From: Alkalibaculum bacchi
GTDB taxonomy: Bacteria; Bacillota; Clostridia; Eubacteriales; Alkalibacteraceae
Length of the DNA: 20,507 nt
Reading direction: 5' to 3'
Assembly: GCF_937875145.1 (NCBI RefSeq)
Contig: NZ_CALNCS010000127.1
Coordinates: 1 to 20,507, forward strand
Shown: piece by piece, positions 14,301 to 20,507 of the stretch
How positions within the stretch are numbered: the first letter of the stretch is position 1
How the letters are laid out: every line of letters starts with the position of its first letter
Position numbers and translations under genes: made by a program
The notes under the pieces: generated by a model
Database searches by the model: none
Told to the model about the DNA's origin: nothing
Seen by the model: only the letters and a program-made list of their open reading frames with translations

Positions 14301-15125
14301 CATAAGGGTAATTGGTTTCTTTGTCTCAATGTATTCTCTTGAAGCTAAATACTGCTTTAAAGTGCTTTCGATCTGTTCTTTATAAGGACCTTCTTCAATT
14401 TGAATGTCTCGAATTTCCGTAAAGAAAGTAGTATGCCTGCAATGATCAGACCAATAGGTATCAATGACTTTTAATTCGGTCACTGTAGGATTTCTTTTTT
14501 CATCTTTTTCAAAGTACTCTTTGACAAATACCATATCTTCTTTGCTCATAGCAAAACCCTTTTCTTTTCGGTATTGGTCCAATTTCTCATCATTGAATGA
14601 AATAAAGCCTTCTACTACTTCGATGTCATTTGGTTCTTCTAAATCATCTGTCAGTTTTTGAAGAATCTCTAAGGATGCTTCTCTTGAATCTACTGGATTA
14701 ATACAATAGTCCTTTATCTTTATAAATTCATTATCTGAGATTTTTCCTCTTAACAATATTACTTTTGCCGTTTTTACTTTTGATTTTGCTTCAGGAAGAA
14801 GTATCTGTATGCACTGTGCTGCAGAATCTGCTCTTTGATCGTACTGACCTGGCAAATACTCCATAGCAAAAAATCTTTCTTCTTCTACGTGTGGAAAATC
14901 TTCATCATATACCTTATCTACATTAGGTTCTGACAATATGAGCTTTTTAATCTGCTCATAAACAGAGTCCTCTTGAACCTCAAAATCGTATCTGTTGAGA
15001 ATACGAAGTCCTTCTAAGCCAATTACGCCCAAAGTTTCCTTTAACTCTGTTTTTAAATGTTTAGATTCAATATTAAATCCTTCGCGTTTTTCTACATAAA
15101 CTCTTTTAATTTTTTCAGAACTCAT
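11382..15125 (-). CDS. purL: Phosphoribosylformylglycinamidine synthase, single-chain type
   Basis: A 1247-residue enzyme that converts FGAR to FGAM with ATP and glutamine; PurS-like, synthetase and glutaminase parts are on one chain. The N-terminal PurS-like region spans about 1-170. The synthetase core has TYWSDHCRHTTF (223-234) and ETHNHPTEIEPFGG (325-338). The C-terminal class I amidotransferase domain (about 984-1247) has the nucleophile Cys1087 in LGICNGFQ and the His1217/Glu1219 pair in GHSER. This is the long form seen in clostridia and streptococci rather than the Bacillus PurS/PurQ/PurL set. ATG 15125 has GAGGTG six bases upstream; the GTG at 15134 lies inside that site. It is the first gene after the purine promoter. 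Confidence 0.96.
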   Translation of the reverse strand: MSSEKIKRVYVEKREGFNIESKHLKTELKETLGVIGLEGLRILNRYDFEVQEDSVYEQIKKLILSEPNVDKVYDEDFPHVEEERFFAMEYLPGQYDQRADSAAQCIQILLPEAKSKVKTAKVILLRGKISDNEFIKIKDYCINPVDSREASLEILQKLTDDLEEPNDIEVVEGFISFNDEKLDQYRKEKGFAMSKEDMVFVKEYFEKDEKRNPTVTELKVIDTYWSDHCRHTTFFTEIRDIQIEEGPYKEQIESTLKQYLASREYIETKKPITLMDLGTINTKLCRKMNLLEDLDQSEEINACSIKIDVDVDGQTEKWLLMFKNETHNHPTEIEPFGGAATCLGGAIRDPLSGRSYVYQAMRVTGSGDPRKSIDETIPGKLSQRKISKEAAKGFSSYGNQIGLATGQVTEIYHPGYIAKRMEVGAVIGAAPQKNVVREEPLPGDIVVIIGGRTGRDGCGGATGSSKAHTEESLTQCGAEVQKGNPPEERKIQRLFRKPKVTKLIKRCNDFGAGGVSVAIGELADSLDIDLDAVPKKYEGLNGTELAISESQERMAVVIAAKDLDDFISFGHEENLEVTKVAYVTASGRLIMKWRNKVILDLSRAFLNTNGAKQYADVIIDSPKQSVQNHNHEDSLKERFVNALQNLNACSQQGLGEMFDSSIGAGSVLMPYGGKYALTPAEGMAGKIPVLKGETNTCSLMSYGFDPEVCEWSPYHGGIYSVVESVAKIVAMGGDYRKIRLSMQEYFERLEKDPIKWGKPFSALLGAYFAQDALGIAAIGGKDSMSGTFNDLTVPPTMISFAVTVDKAENVLSPEFKETGSKVYLVEIKRDEKEIPDFEELKEKYSKIKNLINQKVILSAKTIGKGGIGVALAKMSFGNKIGVSVKESFEVEKLFDKSIGSILVEVKANQENQLENQFILIGETIEEESIKIGKDNIDLDSLVKAYELPLSKVYPIKEDEIGDLETLRFETSPRVYKGEKIGTPRVFIPVFPGTNCEYDSIKAFEKAGATVESMVFKNLSSQDIEESLKNMAKQISEAQILMMPGGFSAGDEPDGSGKFIATIFRNPYITEAIMELLNKRDGLILGICNGFQALIKLGLVPYGEIRPLAESAPTLTYNKIGRHISRLSMTKVVSNLSPWLNKAELGQMYNIPMSHGEGRFVANESTLQELIDKGQIATQYVDLSGNASYDGLYNPNGSLYAVEGITSPDGRVLGKMGHSERIGKDIHKNQGGEKNQFIFESGVEYFKI

Positions 15126-15154
15126 GTTTCTCACCTCATTTATCTATTACCTTA

Positions 15155-15183
15155 ATAATAAAATAAACGAACGTTTTTTTCAA
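15155..15183 (-). promoter_or_regulatory. Promoter of the purine operon
   Basis: On the minus strand, TTGAAA (15178-15183), a 17-nt spacer, then TATTAT (15155-15160). The predicted transcript begins about 23 nt before the purL start codon, leaving no room for a purine riboswitch. A PurBox-like sequence fills the spacer. Confidence 0.7.
15163..15175 (+). promoter_or_regulatory. PurBox-like operator 1
   Basis: ATAAACGAACGTT on the plus strand matches 11 of 13 positions of the Bacillus PurBox (AWWWCCGAACWWT). It lies between the -35 and -10 of the purL promoter, where a bound PurR would block RNA polymerase. Confidence 0.55.
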
Positions 15184-15193
15184 GTCTTTTATA

Positions 15194-15206
15194 AATATTC
15201 GGATAT
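15194..15206 (-). promoter_or_regulatory. PurBox-like operator 2, inverted
   Basis: ATATCCGAATATT on the minus strand matches 12 of 13 PurBox positions. It is inverted relative to box 1 with an 18-bp gap; Bacillus PurR sites are inverted pairs with a 16-17-bp gap. It lies upstream of the purL -35 and also upstream of the divergent mbl gene. Confidence 0.6.
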
Positions 15207-15262
15207 TTTTCTCTTTTGTTTCTTTTTCTATCTATGTTATTATTGATAATGAGGTGAATTTT

Positions 15263-15943
15263 ATGTATATCAAACATTTATCCCACAGCGGATTCTTAGT
15301 TGAAAACCAAGGAAATTACTTACTATTTGATCCTATTTCTGATTTTAGTATTCCGCAGGATTATAAGAGTATGATTGTATTCTCTAGTCACTCTCATCAC
15401 GATCATTTTAGTCCAAAACATTTCGAAAGCTACTATAGTGATGAAAAAGCACATTTTGTCTTTAGCAAGGATATTGAATCTAAACTTGACAAATCTACCA
15501 TAAAGAATTTGCACATTATGAACAATTATGAAGAACTTAAAATTGAAGATGTAAAAATTGAGTCTTTCGGCTCTACAGATATGGGGAATTCCTATTTTAT
15601 TCACTTCTTTGAAGATACCTTTTTTCACAGCGGAGATTTAAATTGGTGGCACTGGAAGAGAATGAATGAAGAGGAATTGAAAGTAGAGGAAAAAGATTTT
15701 AAGAGAGAACTACATTTACTAAAGGACAAAGTGATAAACTATGCATTCGTCCCAGTAGATCCTAGATTGGAAGAACACGGATATTTAACTATTAACTATT
15801 TTATTGAGGCCATCCATCCAAAAATAGTAATCCCTATGCACTCCTTTGGAAAATACGATTTTTATAAAGATTTAGAGCTCCATGTGAAATTAGGAGATAG
15901 TGCTTTGATTTCTATTGTAGCGGAAAATCAAAAAATTGTTTAG
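15263..15943 (+). CDS. Metallo-beta-lactamase-fold hydrolase of unknown substrate
   Basis: A 226-residue cytoplasmic protein of the metallo-beta-lactamase superfamily, related to the small UlaG-like/MBL group. The zinc motif HSHHDH (H43, H45, D47, H48) fits HxHxDH; further ligand candidates are H122/D125 in FHSGD and H193 in IPMHSF. No signal peptide is seen. ATG 15263 has GAGGTG six bases upstream, preferred to the in-frame GTG at 15254. It is the only plus-strand gene, divergent from purL with 137 bp between them, and ends at a two-way terminator shared with rqcP. The shared control region raises the possibility of co-regulation with purine synthesis. The substrate is unknown; no sign that it is an antibiotic lactamase. 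Confidence 0.85.
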   Translation: MYIKHLSHSGFLVENQGNYLLFDPISDFSIPQDYKSMIVFSSHSHHDHFSPKHFESYYSDEKAHFVFSKDIESKLDKSTIKNLHIMNNYEELKIEDVKIESFGSTDMGNSYFIHFFEDTFFHSGDLNWWHWKRMNEEELKVEEKDFKRELHLLKDKVINYAFVPVDPRLEEHGYLTINYFIEAIHPKIVIPMHSFGKYDFYKDLELHVKLGDSALISIVAENQKIV

Positions 15944-15981
15944 CCAGAATACGCCTAGATACATTTGCTCTATGTAAAACC

Positions 15982-16028
15982 CTCTATGCCATTATTCGTG
16001 GCCATTACGTTTCATACACTGCATAGAG
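15982..16028. repeat. Inverted repeat downstream of the MBL gene
   Basis: CTCTATGC (15982-15989) and GCATAGAG (16021-16028) are perfect 8-bp arms around a 31-nt loop, between the mbl stop codon and the terminator. Possibly a 3' UTR structure; no known RNA family recognised. Confidence 0.45.
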
Positions 16029-16061
16029 TAAGAGCTTTATTAAAAGGAGCTCCTCCTTTAA

Positions 16062-16093
16062 CAGAAAAACTCGCCGCAAGGCGAGTTTTTCTG
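16062..16093. terminator. Bidirectional terminator between mbl and rqcP
   Basis: A perfect 14-bp stem, CAGAAAAACTCGCC and GGCGAGTTTTTCTG, with a GCAA tetraloop. It has T-runs on both strands, so it can end the plus-strand mbl transcript and the minus-strand rqcP transcript. Confidence 0.9.
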
Positions 16094-16109
16094 TATCTAG
16101 TTTCTACTT

Positions 16110-16343
16110 TTATTCGTACATCTTATCTGCATCGTCTTTTGTTACGTGCTCTAGTAGTGCAGTTACTTTTACTTTGATTTCTTTTTCGCCTAATCGTATA
16201 GAGATTGCATCTCCTACCTTTAACTGGGTGCCTGCTTTCGCTACTTGTCCATTTACTTGAATTCTTCCTCCATCGCAAGCATCTTTCGCTACGGTTCTTC
16301 GTTTGATTAATCTGGAGTTTTTTAGAAATTTGTCTAGGCGCAT
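16110..16343 (-). CDS. rqcP: S4-domain ribosome quality control protein RqcP (YabO)
   Basis: A 77-residue protein that is essentially one S4 RNA-binding domain: MRLDKFLKNSRLIKRRTVAK at the start, then GGRIQVNGQVAK and the VGDAISIRLG strand. In B. subtilis RqcP (YabO) works with RqcH on 50S subunits carrying stalled nascent chains, helping C-terminal alanine tailing. ATG 16343 has AAGGAG eight bases upstream. It follows HU and its terminator. In Bacillus yabP comes next, but here a terminator and the mbl/purine block intervene. Confidence 0.9.
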   Translation of the reverse strand: MRLDKFLKNSRLIKRRTVAKDACDGGRIQVNGQVAKAGTQLKVGDAISIRLGEKEIKVKVTALLEHVTKDDADKMYE

Positions 16344-16442
16344 GGATTCATCTCCTTCTGTATAGGTAAATCTACGCTCAATAATATCGCTGCTTTAGTA
16401 AAATGTGGGATGCCAAAAAAAGTTTTCCACTTTTACCTTTTA

Positions 16443-16470
16443 AAAAAAGCCGAGTAATCTCGGCTTTTTT
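16443..16470 (-). terminator. Rho-independent terminator after HU
   Basis: AAAAAAGCCGAG and CTCGGCTTTTTT form a perfect 12-bp stem with a 4-nt loop, followed by more T residues on the minus strand, three bases past the HU stop. A second, weaker AAAAGT/ACTTTT hairpin with a T-run lies at 16418-16434. Together they partly insulate rqcP from the highly expressed HU gene. Confidence 0.88.
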
Positions 16471-16473
16471 AAA

Positions 16474-16752
16474 CTATTTGTTGTTTACTGCATCTTTAAG
16501 AGCTTTTCCTGCTTTGAAAGTAGGTGCTTTTGATGCTGGGATAATTAATTCTTCCATTGTTTTAGGATTTCTTCCCACTCTTTCAGCTCTATCTCTTACT
16601 TCAAATGTGCCAAAACCTACTAGAGAGATTTTTTCTCCGTTTTGTAATTGTTCGATGATTGTTTCTATAAGGGAGTTTAATACTTTTTCATTATCTTTCT
16701 TTGCTAGTCCTGTTTTTTCAGTTAATGCTGAAACTAATTCGGCTTTATTCAT
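16474..16752 (-). CDS. hup: DNA-binding protein HU
   Basis: A 92-residue histone-like protein that bends and compacts the nucleoid as a dimer. The helical N-terminus MNKAELVSALTEKTG, the ISLVGFGTFEVRDRAERVGRNP arm with the conserved GFGTF and RxGRNP (tip proline that intercalates DNA), and KAPTFKAGKALKDAVN at the end are all present. ATG 16752 has AAGGAGG seven bases upstream. It lies between mazG and rqcP. A small inverted repeat precedes it (16791-16811), and a strong terminator follows, suggesting a separate short transcript besides read-through from mazG. Confidence 0.96.
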   Translation of the reverse strand: MNKAELVSALTEKTGLAKKDNEKVLNSLIETIIEQLQNGEKISLVGFGTFEVRDRAERVGRNPKTMEELIIPASKAPTFKAGKALKDAVNNK

Positions 16753-16790
16753 TGATAACCCTCCTTGATAATTTTACATATTTTTATTTC

Positions 16791-16811
16791 ATTCAATGAG
16801 TTTCATTGAAT
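16791..16811. repeat. Perfect 9-bp inverted repeat upstream of HU
   Basis: ATTCAATGA and TCATTGAAT flank a 3-nt loop directly after the mazG stop codon. There is no T-run after it on the minus strand, so it is a weak terminator at best; it could be an operator or an mRNA structure in the HU leader. Confidence 0.6.
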
Positions 16812-16812
16812 A

Positions 16813-18264
16813 TTAACTTTTTTTCTCCTTCGAAAGTTCCCACAATGAATCCATTGTTTCTAAATCACTTTCTTTTGGACTTGTTCCTTTACCGGCTAAA
16901 GATTCCTCAATAAATTTAAATCGTCTTATAAACTTGTCCACCGTTTTGTGTAAAGCTTCTTCTGGATCAATGTGGAGTAATCTACTGACATTGACAACAG
17001 AGAAAAGCAAATCTCCCATCTCTTTTGTCATCTCTTCATCGTTGAGTTCTTCCATAGCTTCTTTTAATTCTATGCTCTCTTCTACTATCTTGTCCAAAGC
17101 AGGCAATGGATTATTCCAATCAAAGCCAACTTCAGCAGCTTTTTTTTGAATTTTTTCTGCTAAATAGAGAGAAGGCAGAGATTTTGGTACTGCTTCCATG
17201 ATTTCATATTGATACTGAAAGCCTTTTTCTGTTTTCTTTAATTCTTCCCAGCTTTTGTCTATTTTTTTATCTTTATTGAAAATATGTGGGTGCCTATTGA
17301 TTAGTTTTTGATTAATACCTTTTACTACATCTTTCAAATCAAACAAACTTTCTTCTTTTGCAATTTGACAATGAAAGATAATTTGTAACAACAAATCCCC
17401 TAATTCTTCAATAAGATCATCTGGGTTATTTCTTTCGATGGCATCTATGACTTCATAAGCTTCTTCGATAAGGTATCTTTTAAGGGAATCGTGAGTTTGT
17501 TCTTTGTCCCAAGAACATCCTGTCGGGCTCCTTAATTGCTCCATAACAGATATTAAAGTATTTATATGCTCTAATTTAGGTTTTTGAACAGGTGGAATAT
17601 ATACTGTAGTCAAATAGTCAATCCATTCAATTCGGTCTAACTGGTATAATGGAATCTTTTCTATTTTTTCTCTGTTTTTTATACCACTTCCACTCAATAC
17701 ATATATTTCTTGTTCATCATCATAAATCTCTAAACATACTAGTTTTACATCGGATGCTACATAACGATCGTAAACTTGCGTGATGATATTTCCAATACCT
17801 GGATCTGGTGGATTTGTTTCTAGGGAAACAGCATTTAACATTTTAAGTCCATTAATGGGGTCTATTCTTAAAGAAGTAATTACTACATCGAGAAAGCTCA
17901 TACTGGAATGAATTTCAATATTGCCTTCGTCTTGTCTATTATCTAATACTTTTAGTAGGATTTCAACTGTTTTCTCAGCAAATAATGGATGTCCAGGCAC
18001 TGCAAAGACAATTTTTTGCTCTAATTGAGCTTTTTCTACTAAGATATCTGCAATTTTATGGTAAATCTCTTCAAATGTGTCGGCATTCTCATATAAATAA
18101 TCAAAACCCTCAATGGCTATTCCTTCTTGAATCAAATCTTCAATCAGAGGATGCTTTGTCGTTCGAACGTAGACAAGAGGCGCATTTTTCATAAGTCTAT
18201 AAGATTCTAATGTCAAATGTTCTATATTCCCCGGTCCTAATCCAATAACATGAATCGTCCCCAA
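16813..18264 (-). CDS. mazG: MazG/YabN: tetrapyrrole-methylase-like plus nucleotide pyrophosphohydrolase
   Basis: A 483-residue two-part protein. Residues 1 to about 220 resemble SAM-dependent tetrapyrrole methylases (IHVIGLGPGNIEHLT, FAVPGHPLFAEKTVEIL). Residues about 235-480 carry two MazG modules: LRSPTGCSWDKEQTHDSL (245-261) with metal ligands in EEAYE (267-271) and EELGD (286-290), then VEESIELKEAM with KEMGDLL. MazG hydrolyses (d)NTPs to monophosphates and pyrophosphate and cleans up aberrant nucleotides. Length matches B. subtilis YabN. The start is TTG at 18264 with GGAAG about seven bases upstream. It lies between spoVB and HU, the normal neighbourhood. The methylase half has no proven function in the family. 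Confidence 0.92.
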   Translation of the reverse strand: MGTIHVIGLGPGNIEHLTLESYRLMKNAPLVYVRTTKHPLIEDLIQEGIAIEGFDYLYENADTFEEIYHKIADILVEKAQLEQKIVFAVPGHPLFAEKTVEILLKVLDNRQDEGNIEIHSSMSFLDVVITSLRIDPINGLKMLNAVSLETNPPDPGIGNIITQVYDRYVASDVKLVCLEIYDDEQEIYVLSGSGIKNREKIEKIPLYQLDRIEWIDYLTTVYIPPVQKPKLEHINTLISVMEQLRSPTGCSWDKEQTHDSLKRYLIEEAYEVIDAIERNNPDDLIEELGDLLLQIIFHCQIAKEESLFDLKDVVKGINQKLINRHPHIFNKDKKIDKSWEELKKTEKGFQYQYEIMEAVPKSLPSLYLAEKIQKKAAEVGFDWNNPLPALDKIVEESIELKEAMEELNDEEMTKEMGDLLFSVVNVSRLLHIDPEEALHKTVDKFIRRFKFIEESLAGKGTSPKESDLETMDSLWELSKEKKS

Positions 18265-18324
18265 TAGATCACTTCCTTTCTAATCAAGGTGGTCTGTCGT
18301 AGGCTGTAGCTCCTTTGCTCCCCC

Positions 18325-19911
18325 CTACTTAATCATTCTCCCAAATCTATCAATAATCTTCTTTCCACCTGGCATAAGGGCTAGTTCTCCTTTTGTAATT
18401 CCTTTTATAAGAACAAGTACTGTAAAGTACACGATAACACATAGTACTATGGCTATCAATACATTGATGCTGTTTGGTAAGAAATTGCTGAATAGATTGT
18501 AGATGTATACCCCAAATGCGCCCATAATACCAGATGCGATTAAAGGTTTAATAATGGTTTGACTTACATTAATCTGTATGTTCACCGTACGCTTAATGGC
18601 AATATAGTTTAAAATGCTTGTAACAGCAAAAGCTCCTATATTAGATATTACCATACCGTAAATATTAATACTGGGTATTGCCATTAAAATGTAATTAAGT
18701 ACAAATTTTACGATAAGAGCAATAAACAAATTAAATACAGGAATTCTAAATTTGTCTAAAGCCTGCAACACGCTTTGTAAAATATTACCCACCATAATAA
18801 ATACCACACTATAAGCCAAATATCTTAAGATGGCTCCTCCGTTATGAGCGGAAGGAAACAATAAGTCAAATATAGGCTGTGAATAGATGGATAAGCCAAC
18901 TGCGCATGGTAAGGAGATAAGTAGCATCGTGCGAATGCCTAGTTCTGTTTTGTGTCGAATAGATTCCATATTTTTTATGGCAAAAGATGTACTAATTGCC
19001 GGCACTAAAGTTAAAGACATAGCCGAGCTAAATGTCAAGGGCACATTGATCATCGTCTGTCCTAAGCCAAAGTCGCCAAACAAAATAGTAGCCATTTTTT
19101 GATCTATTCCTGCTACACCTAGTCTTGACACGTAAGTAAAAGAGTTTATTAAACCAAATAAAGACACAAAAGCAGAAGCTAAAGTTACTGGCACTGCAAT
19201 ATTTACCAATCTTTTTAGCAAAGCCCTATAGGATTCTCTTTTAAACTTTTTCTTAGATTTCTCAATAGGTCGTTTAAAATCTTTTAGGAATACATTCATA
19301 GCAAATAACAAGAAAATTGTAGTTGCAGCAGCTGCAATAGAGGCTCCTGCAGAAGCACCACCAGCTCCCTGTGCTTGTCCATATTGACTTGTCAAATAGA
19401 TACACAGACCAATTCCAAATATTACTCTTACAAAGGATTCAATGATTTGAGAGATGGCACTAGGAGTCATCATCTGCATGCCTTGAAAAAAACCTCTAAT
19501 GGCACACATAATCGAAACAAAGAACGGGGCAGCTGCAAGTCCTATAATAGCGTAATAAGTACCTTCATCCCAATCTGCTAGTTGAATAATCCAATTTGCA
19601 CCAAAATACAAAAATGTACTAGACACACTACCTATGACGATTAAAAGGATCATAGATAGCTTAAATACATTATATACTCCATAGTAATTCTTAACAGAGG
19701 CTCTCTCTGCAATCATTTTCGATATGGCAACGGGAATTCCTACAATGGATACCGTTAATAACAGATTATAAATATTGTATGAACTGTAATACAAACCATA
19801 ACCAAAGCTATCTAAGATACGACCTATGGGTATCTTGAAAAACAATCCTAATAGCTTGGAAATGATGCCTCCAATCGCTAATATCCCTGCACTTTTTATA
19901 TACGAACTCAA
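18325..19911 (-). CDS. spoVB: SpoVB-family lipid-linked oligosaccharide flippase
   Basis: A 528-residue polytopic membrane protein of the MOP flippase superfamily (PST/MurJ-like), with about 14 hydrophobic segments. It begins SSYIKSAGILAIGGIISK and keeps the family's GLFFKIPIGR, RGFFQGMQMMTPSA and the C-terminal LALMPGGKK. In B. subtilis SpoVB (YabM) is needed for cortex synthesis and probably flips lipid II-type precursors. Position directly upstream of mazG/yabN supports SpoVB over other paralogues. The start is TTG at 19911 with AGAGGGGG six bases upstream. A paralogue lies immediately upstream (20113 to edge), so assignment of the strict SpoVB role between the two is not certain. Confidence 0.88.
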   Translation of the reverse strand: MSSYIKSAGILAIGGIISKLLGLFFKIPIGRILDSFGYGLYYSSYNIYNLLLTVSIVGIPVAISKMIAERASVKNYYGVYNVFKLSMILLIVIGSVSSTFLYFGANWIIQLADWDEGTYYAIIGLAAAPFFVSIMCAIRGFFQGMQMMTPSAISQIIESFVRVIFGIGLCIYLTSQYGQAQGAGGASAGASIAAAATTIFLLFAMNVFLKDFKRPIEKSKKKFKRESYRALLKRLVNIAVPVTLASAFVSLFGLINSFTYVSRLGVAGIDQKMATILFGDFGLGQTMINVPLTFSSAMSLTLVPAISTSFAIKNMESIRHKTELGIRTMLLISLPCAVGLSIYSQPIFDLLFPSAHNGGAILRYLAYSVVFIMVGNILQSVLQALDKFRIPVFNLFIALIVKFVLNYILMAIPSINIYGMVISNIGAFAVTSILNYIAIKRTVNIQINVSQTIIKPLIASGIMGAFGVYIYNLFSNFLPNSINVLIAIVLCVIVYFTVLVLIKGITKGELALMPGGKKIIDRFGRMIK

Positions 19912-19939
19912 GGCAATCCCCCTCTTTTATAAGATCCAT

Positions 19940-20000
19940 GTTCTAAGTTGTAAGTAAAACCCCAGTCACCAAAGGTAACTATAAAGCACTTCCTTAGAAC
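19940..20000. repeat. Inverted repeat in the spoVB leader region
   Basis: GTTCTAAG (19940-19947) and CTTAGAAC (19993-20000) are perfect 8-bp arms; between them AGTCACC-AAA-GGTAACT (19964-19980) can form a small imperfect hairpin. It lies between the terminator at 20023-20067 and the spoVB start. No riboswitch class is recognised. Confidence 0.45.
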
Positions 20001-20022
20001 GTAAAACTTAAAACTCACAACT

Positions 20023-20067
20023 AACAAAGGTAGTGTGGCACCCATTAAGTGCCATACTACCTTTGTT
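20023..20067 (-). terminator. Long hairpin after the upstream flippase gene
   Basis: A 19-bp stem with one G-U pair (arms 20023-20041 and 20049-20067) and a 7-nt loop, beginning 45 bp past the stop of the upstream gene. The 3' side on the minus strand is TTTGTTAGTTG, a modest T-tract. It probably separates the two flippase genes transcriptionally. Confidence 0.7.
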
Positions 20068-20112
20068 ATTATATCACCTATTTTTTTGTACTCAATTCTT
20101 TTTTTGCATTCT

Positions 20113-20507
20113 CTACCCTTTTCGGTAATATTTTTTTAGTTTTTCTCCTCCAGGTATCATATCTAGATCCTCTTGTTTTATAGTGTTTGTCAAGAACAAA
20201 GCTATTGTATAAAAAGGTACGGCCCCTAAAACAATTAAAATAATTGCAATGCTATTGCTAAAATAGGCAAAGACGATATTTCCTAGCAACATTAAAAATA
20301 CAGCCATAATCAAACTAGACAGTAGAGGCTTTATAATCGTTTGCCATATGTTTACCCTATAACCTGTAATTTTTTTTAATATTCTATAATTTAGTAGCGC
20401 GATGACGCCAAAAGATACAAAGTTGCTGATAATCATACCATCAATATTTAGCCCTGGAATAGCTATCAATGTATAGTTTAATATAAACTTGATGATCGTT
20501 CCTATTA
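20113..20507 (-). CDS. Second SpoVB-like flippase, C-terminal part only
   Basis: About 131 residues of the C-terminus are in the window; the frame is open to the edge (upstream codons give IGTIIKFILNYTL), so the start is off-window and the TTG at 20469 is not a real start. The segment has the last four or so membrane helices of a MOP-superfamily flippase and the C-terminal DMIPGGEKLKKYYRKG, parallel to LMPGGKK of the next gene. The shared phrases SQTIIKPL/WQTIIKPL and GMVISN/GMIISN show it is a paralogue. It is followed by a hairpin. Substrate unknown; likely a peptidoglycan or polysaccharide precursor. Confidence 0.85.
   Translation of the reverse strand, partial: IGTIIKFILNYTLIAIPGLNIDGMIISNFVSFGVIALLNYRILKKITGYRVNIWQTIIKPLLSSLIMAVFLMLLGNIVFAYFSNSIAIILIVLGAVPFYTIALFLTNTIKQEDLDMIPGGEKLKKYYRKG

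Noticed and set aside
15126..15154. Guanine/adenine riboswitch in the purL leader
   Set aside because: The predicted leader is only about 23 nt, too short for an aptamer.
15263..15943. MBL-fold gene as an antibiotic-resistance lactamase or quorum-quenching lactonase
   Set aside because: No signal peptide and no features specific to either group; only the general metal-binding fold is supported.
16040..16060. AGGAGCTCCT palindrome resembling a ribosome binding site
   Set aside because: No start codon follows on either strand at suitable spacing; it lies in the 3' region of mbl.
16403..16768. Plus-strand open frame across HU
   Set aside because: Antisense to a certain HU gene and through its terminator.

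Overview
The window looks like chromosomal DNA from a low-GC, endospore-forming Firmicute of the class Clostridia. The reasons are the AT-rich composition, strong AGGAGG-type ribosome binding sites, spore genes (yabP, yabQ, a spoVB-type flippase, a PdaA-type deacetylase), and purine enzymes of clostridial form (a single long PurL, an Fe-S type PurF). Genus cannot be settled from the sequence. Nearly everything is on the minus strand; only one gene (15263-15943) is on the plus strand.

Right to left, in the direction of transcription: a C-terminal fragment of a polysaccharide flippase (20113 to the edge); a full paralogue, the likely SpoVB (18325-19911); MazG/YabN (16813-18264); HU (16474-16752); and the S4-domain ribosome quality-control protein RqcP/YabO (16110-16343). 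A shared terminator separates these from a plus-strand metallo-beta-lactamase-fold gene (15263-15943), which is divergent from the purine cluster purL-purE-purF-purM-purN-purH-purD (15125 down to 4580). A strong terminator closes the purine cluster. Then come a GNAT acetyltransferase (3979-4404), a PdaA-like deacetylase (2771-3604), and yabP-yabQ-divIC-yabR-ppx (2631 down to 51).

In Bacillus subtilis the order is yabM(spoVB)-yabN-yabO-yabP-yabQ-divIC-yabR. Both ends of that cluster are present here in the right order and orientation, but about 13.5 kb (purine operon, mbl, GNAT, pdaA) lies between yabO and yabP. The purine cluster has a promoter with two PurBox-like sequences, so it probably forms a repressor-controlled unit from purL.

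The most unusual observation is at the start of purF. Its first 20 or so codons are the conserved N-terminus of PurC (SAICAR synthetase), joined in frame to the PurF propeptide and catalytic cysteine. No purC is present between purE and purF, its usual clostridial position. This reads as a deletion scar in which the PurC start signals now drive PurF. The gap just upstream is filled by nine degenerate 11-bp tandem units, and related units occur in other intergenic gaps. Other points of interest are a PdaA-like protein whose usual catalytic aspartate is asparagine, tandem flippase paralogues, and several inverted repeats in the gaps of the purine operon.
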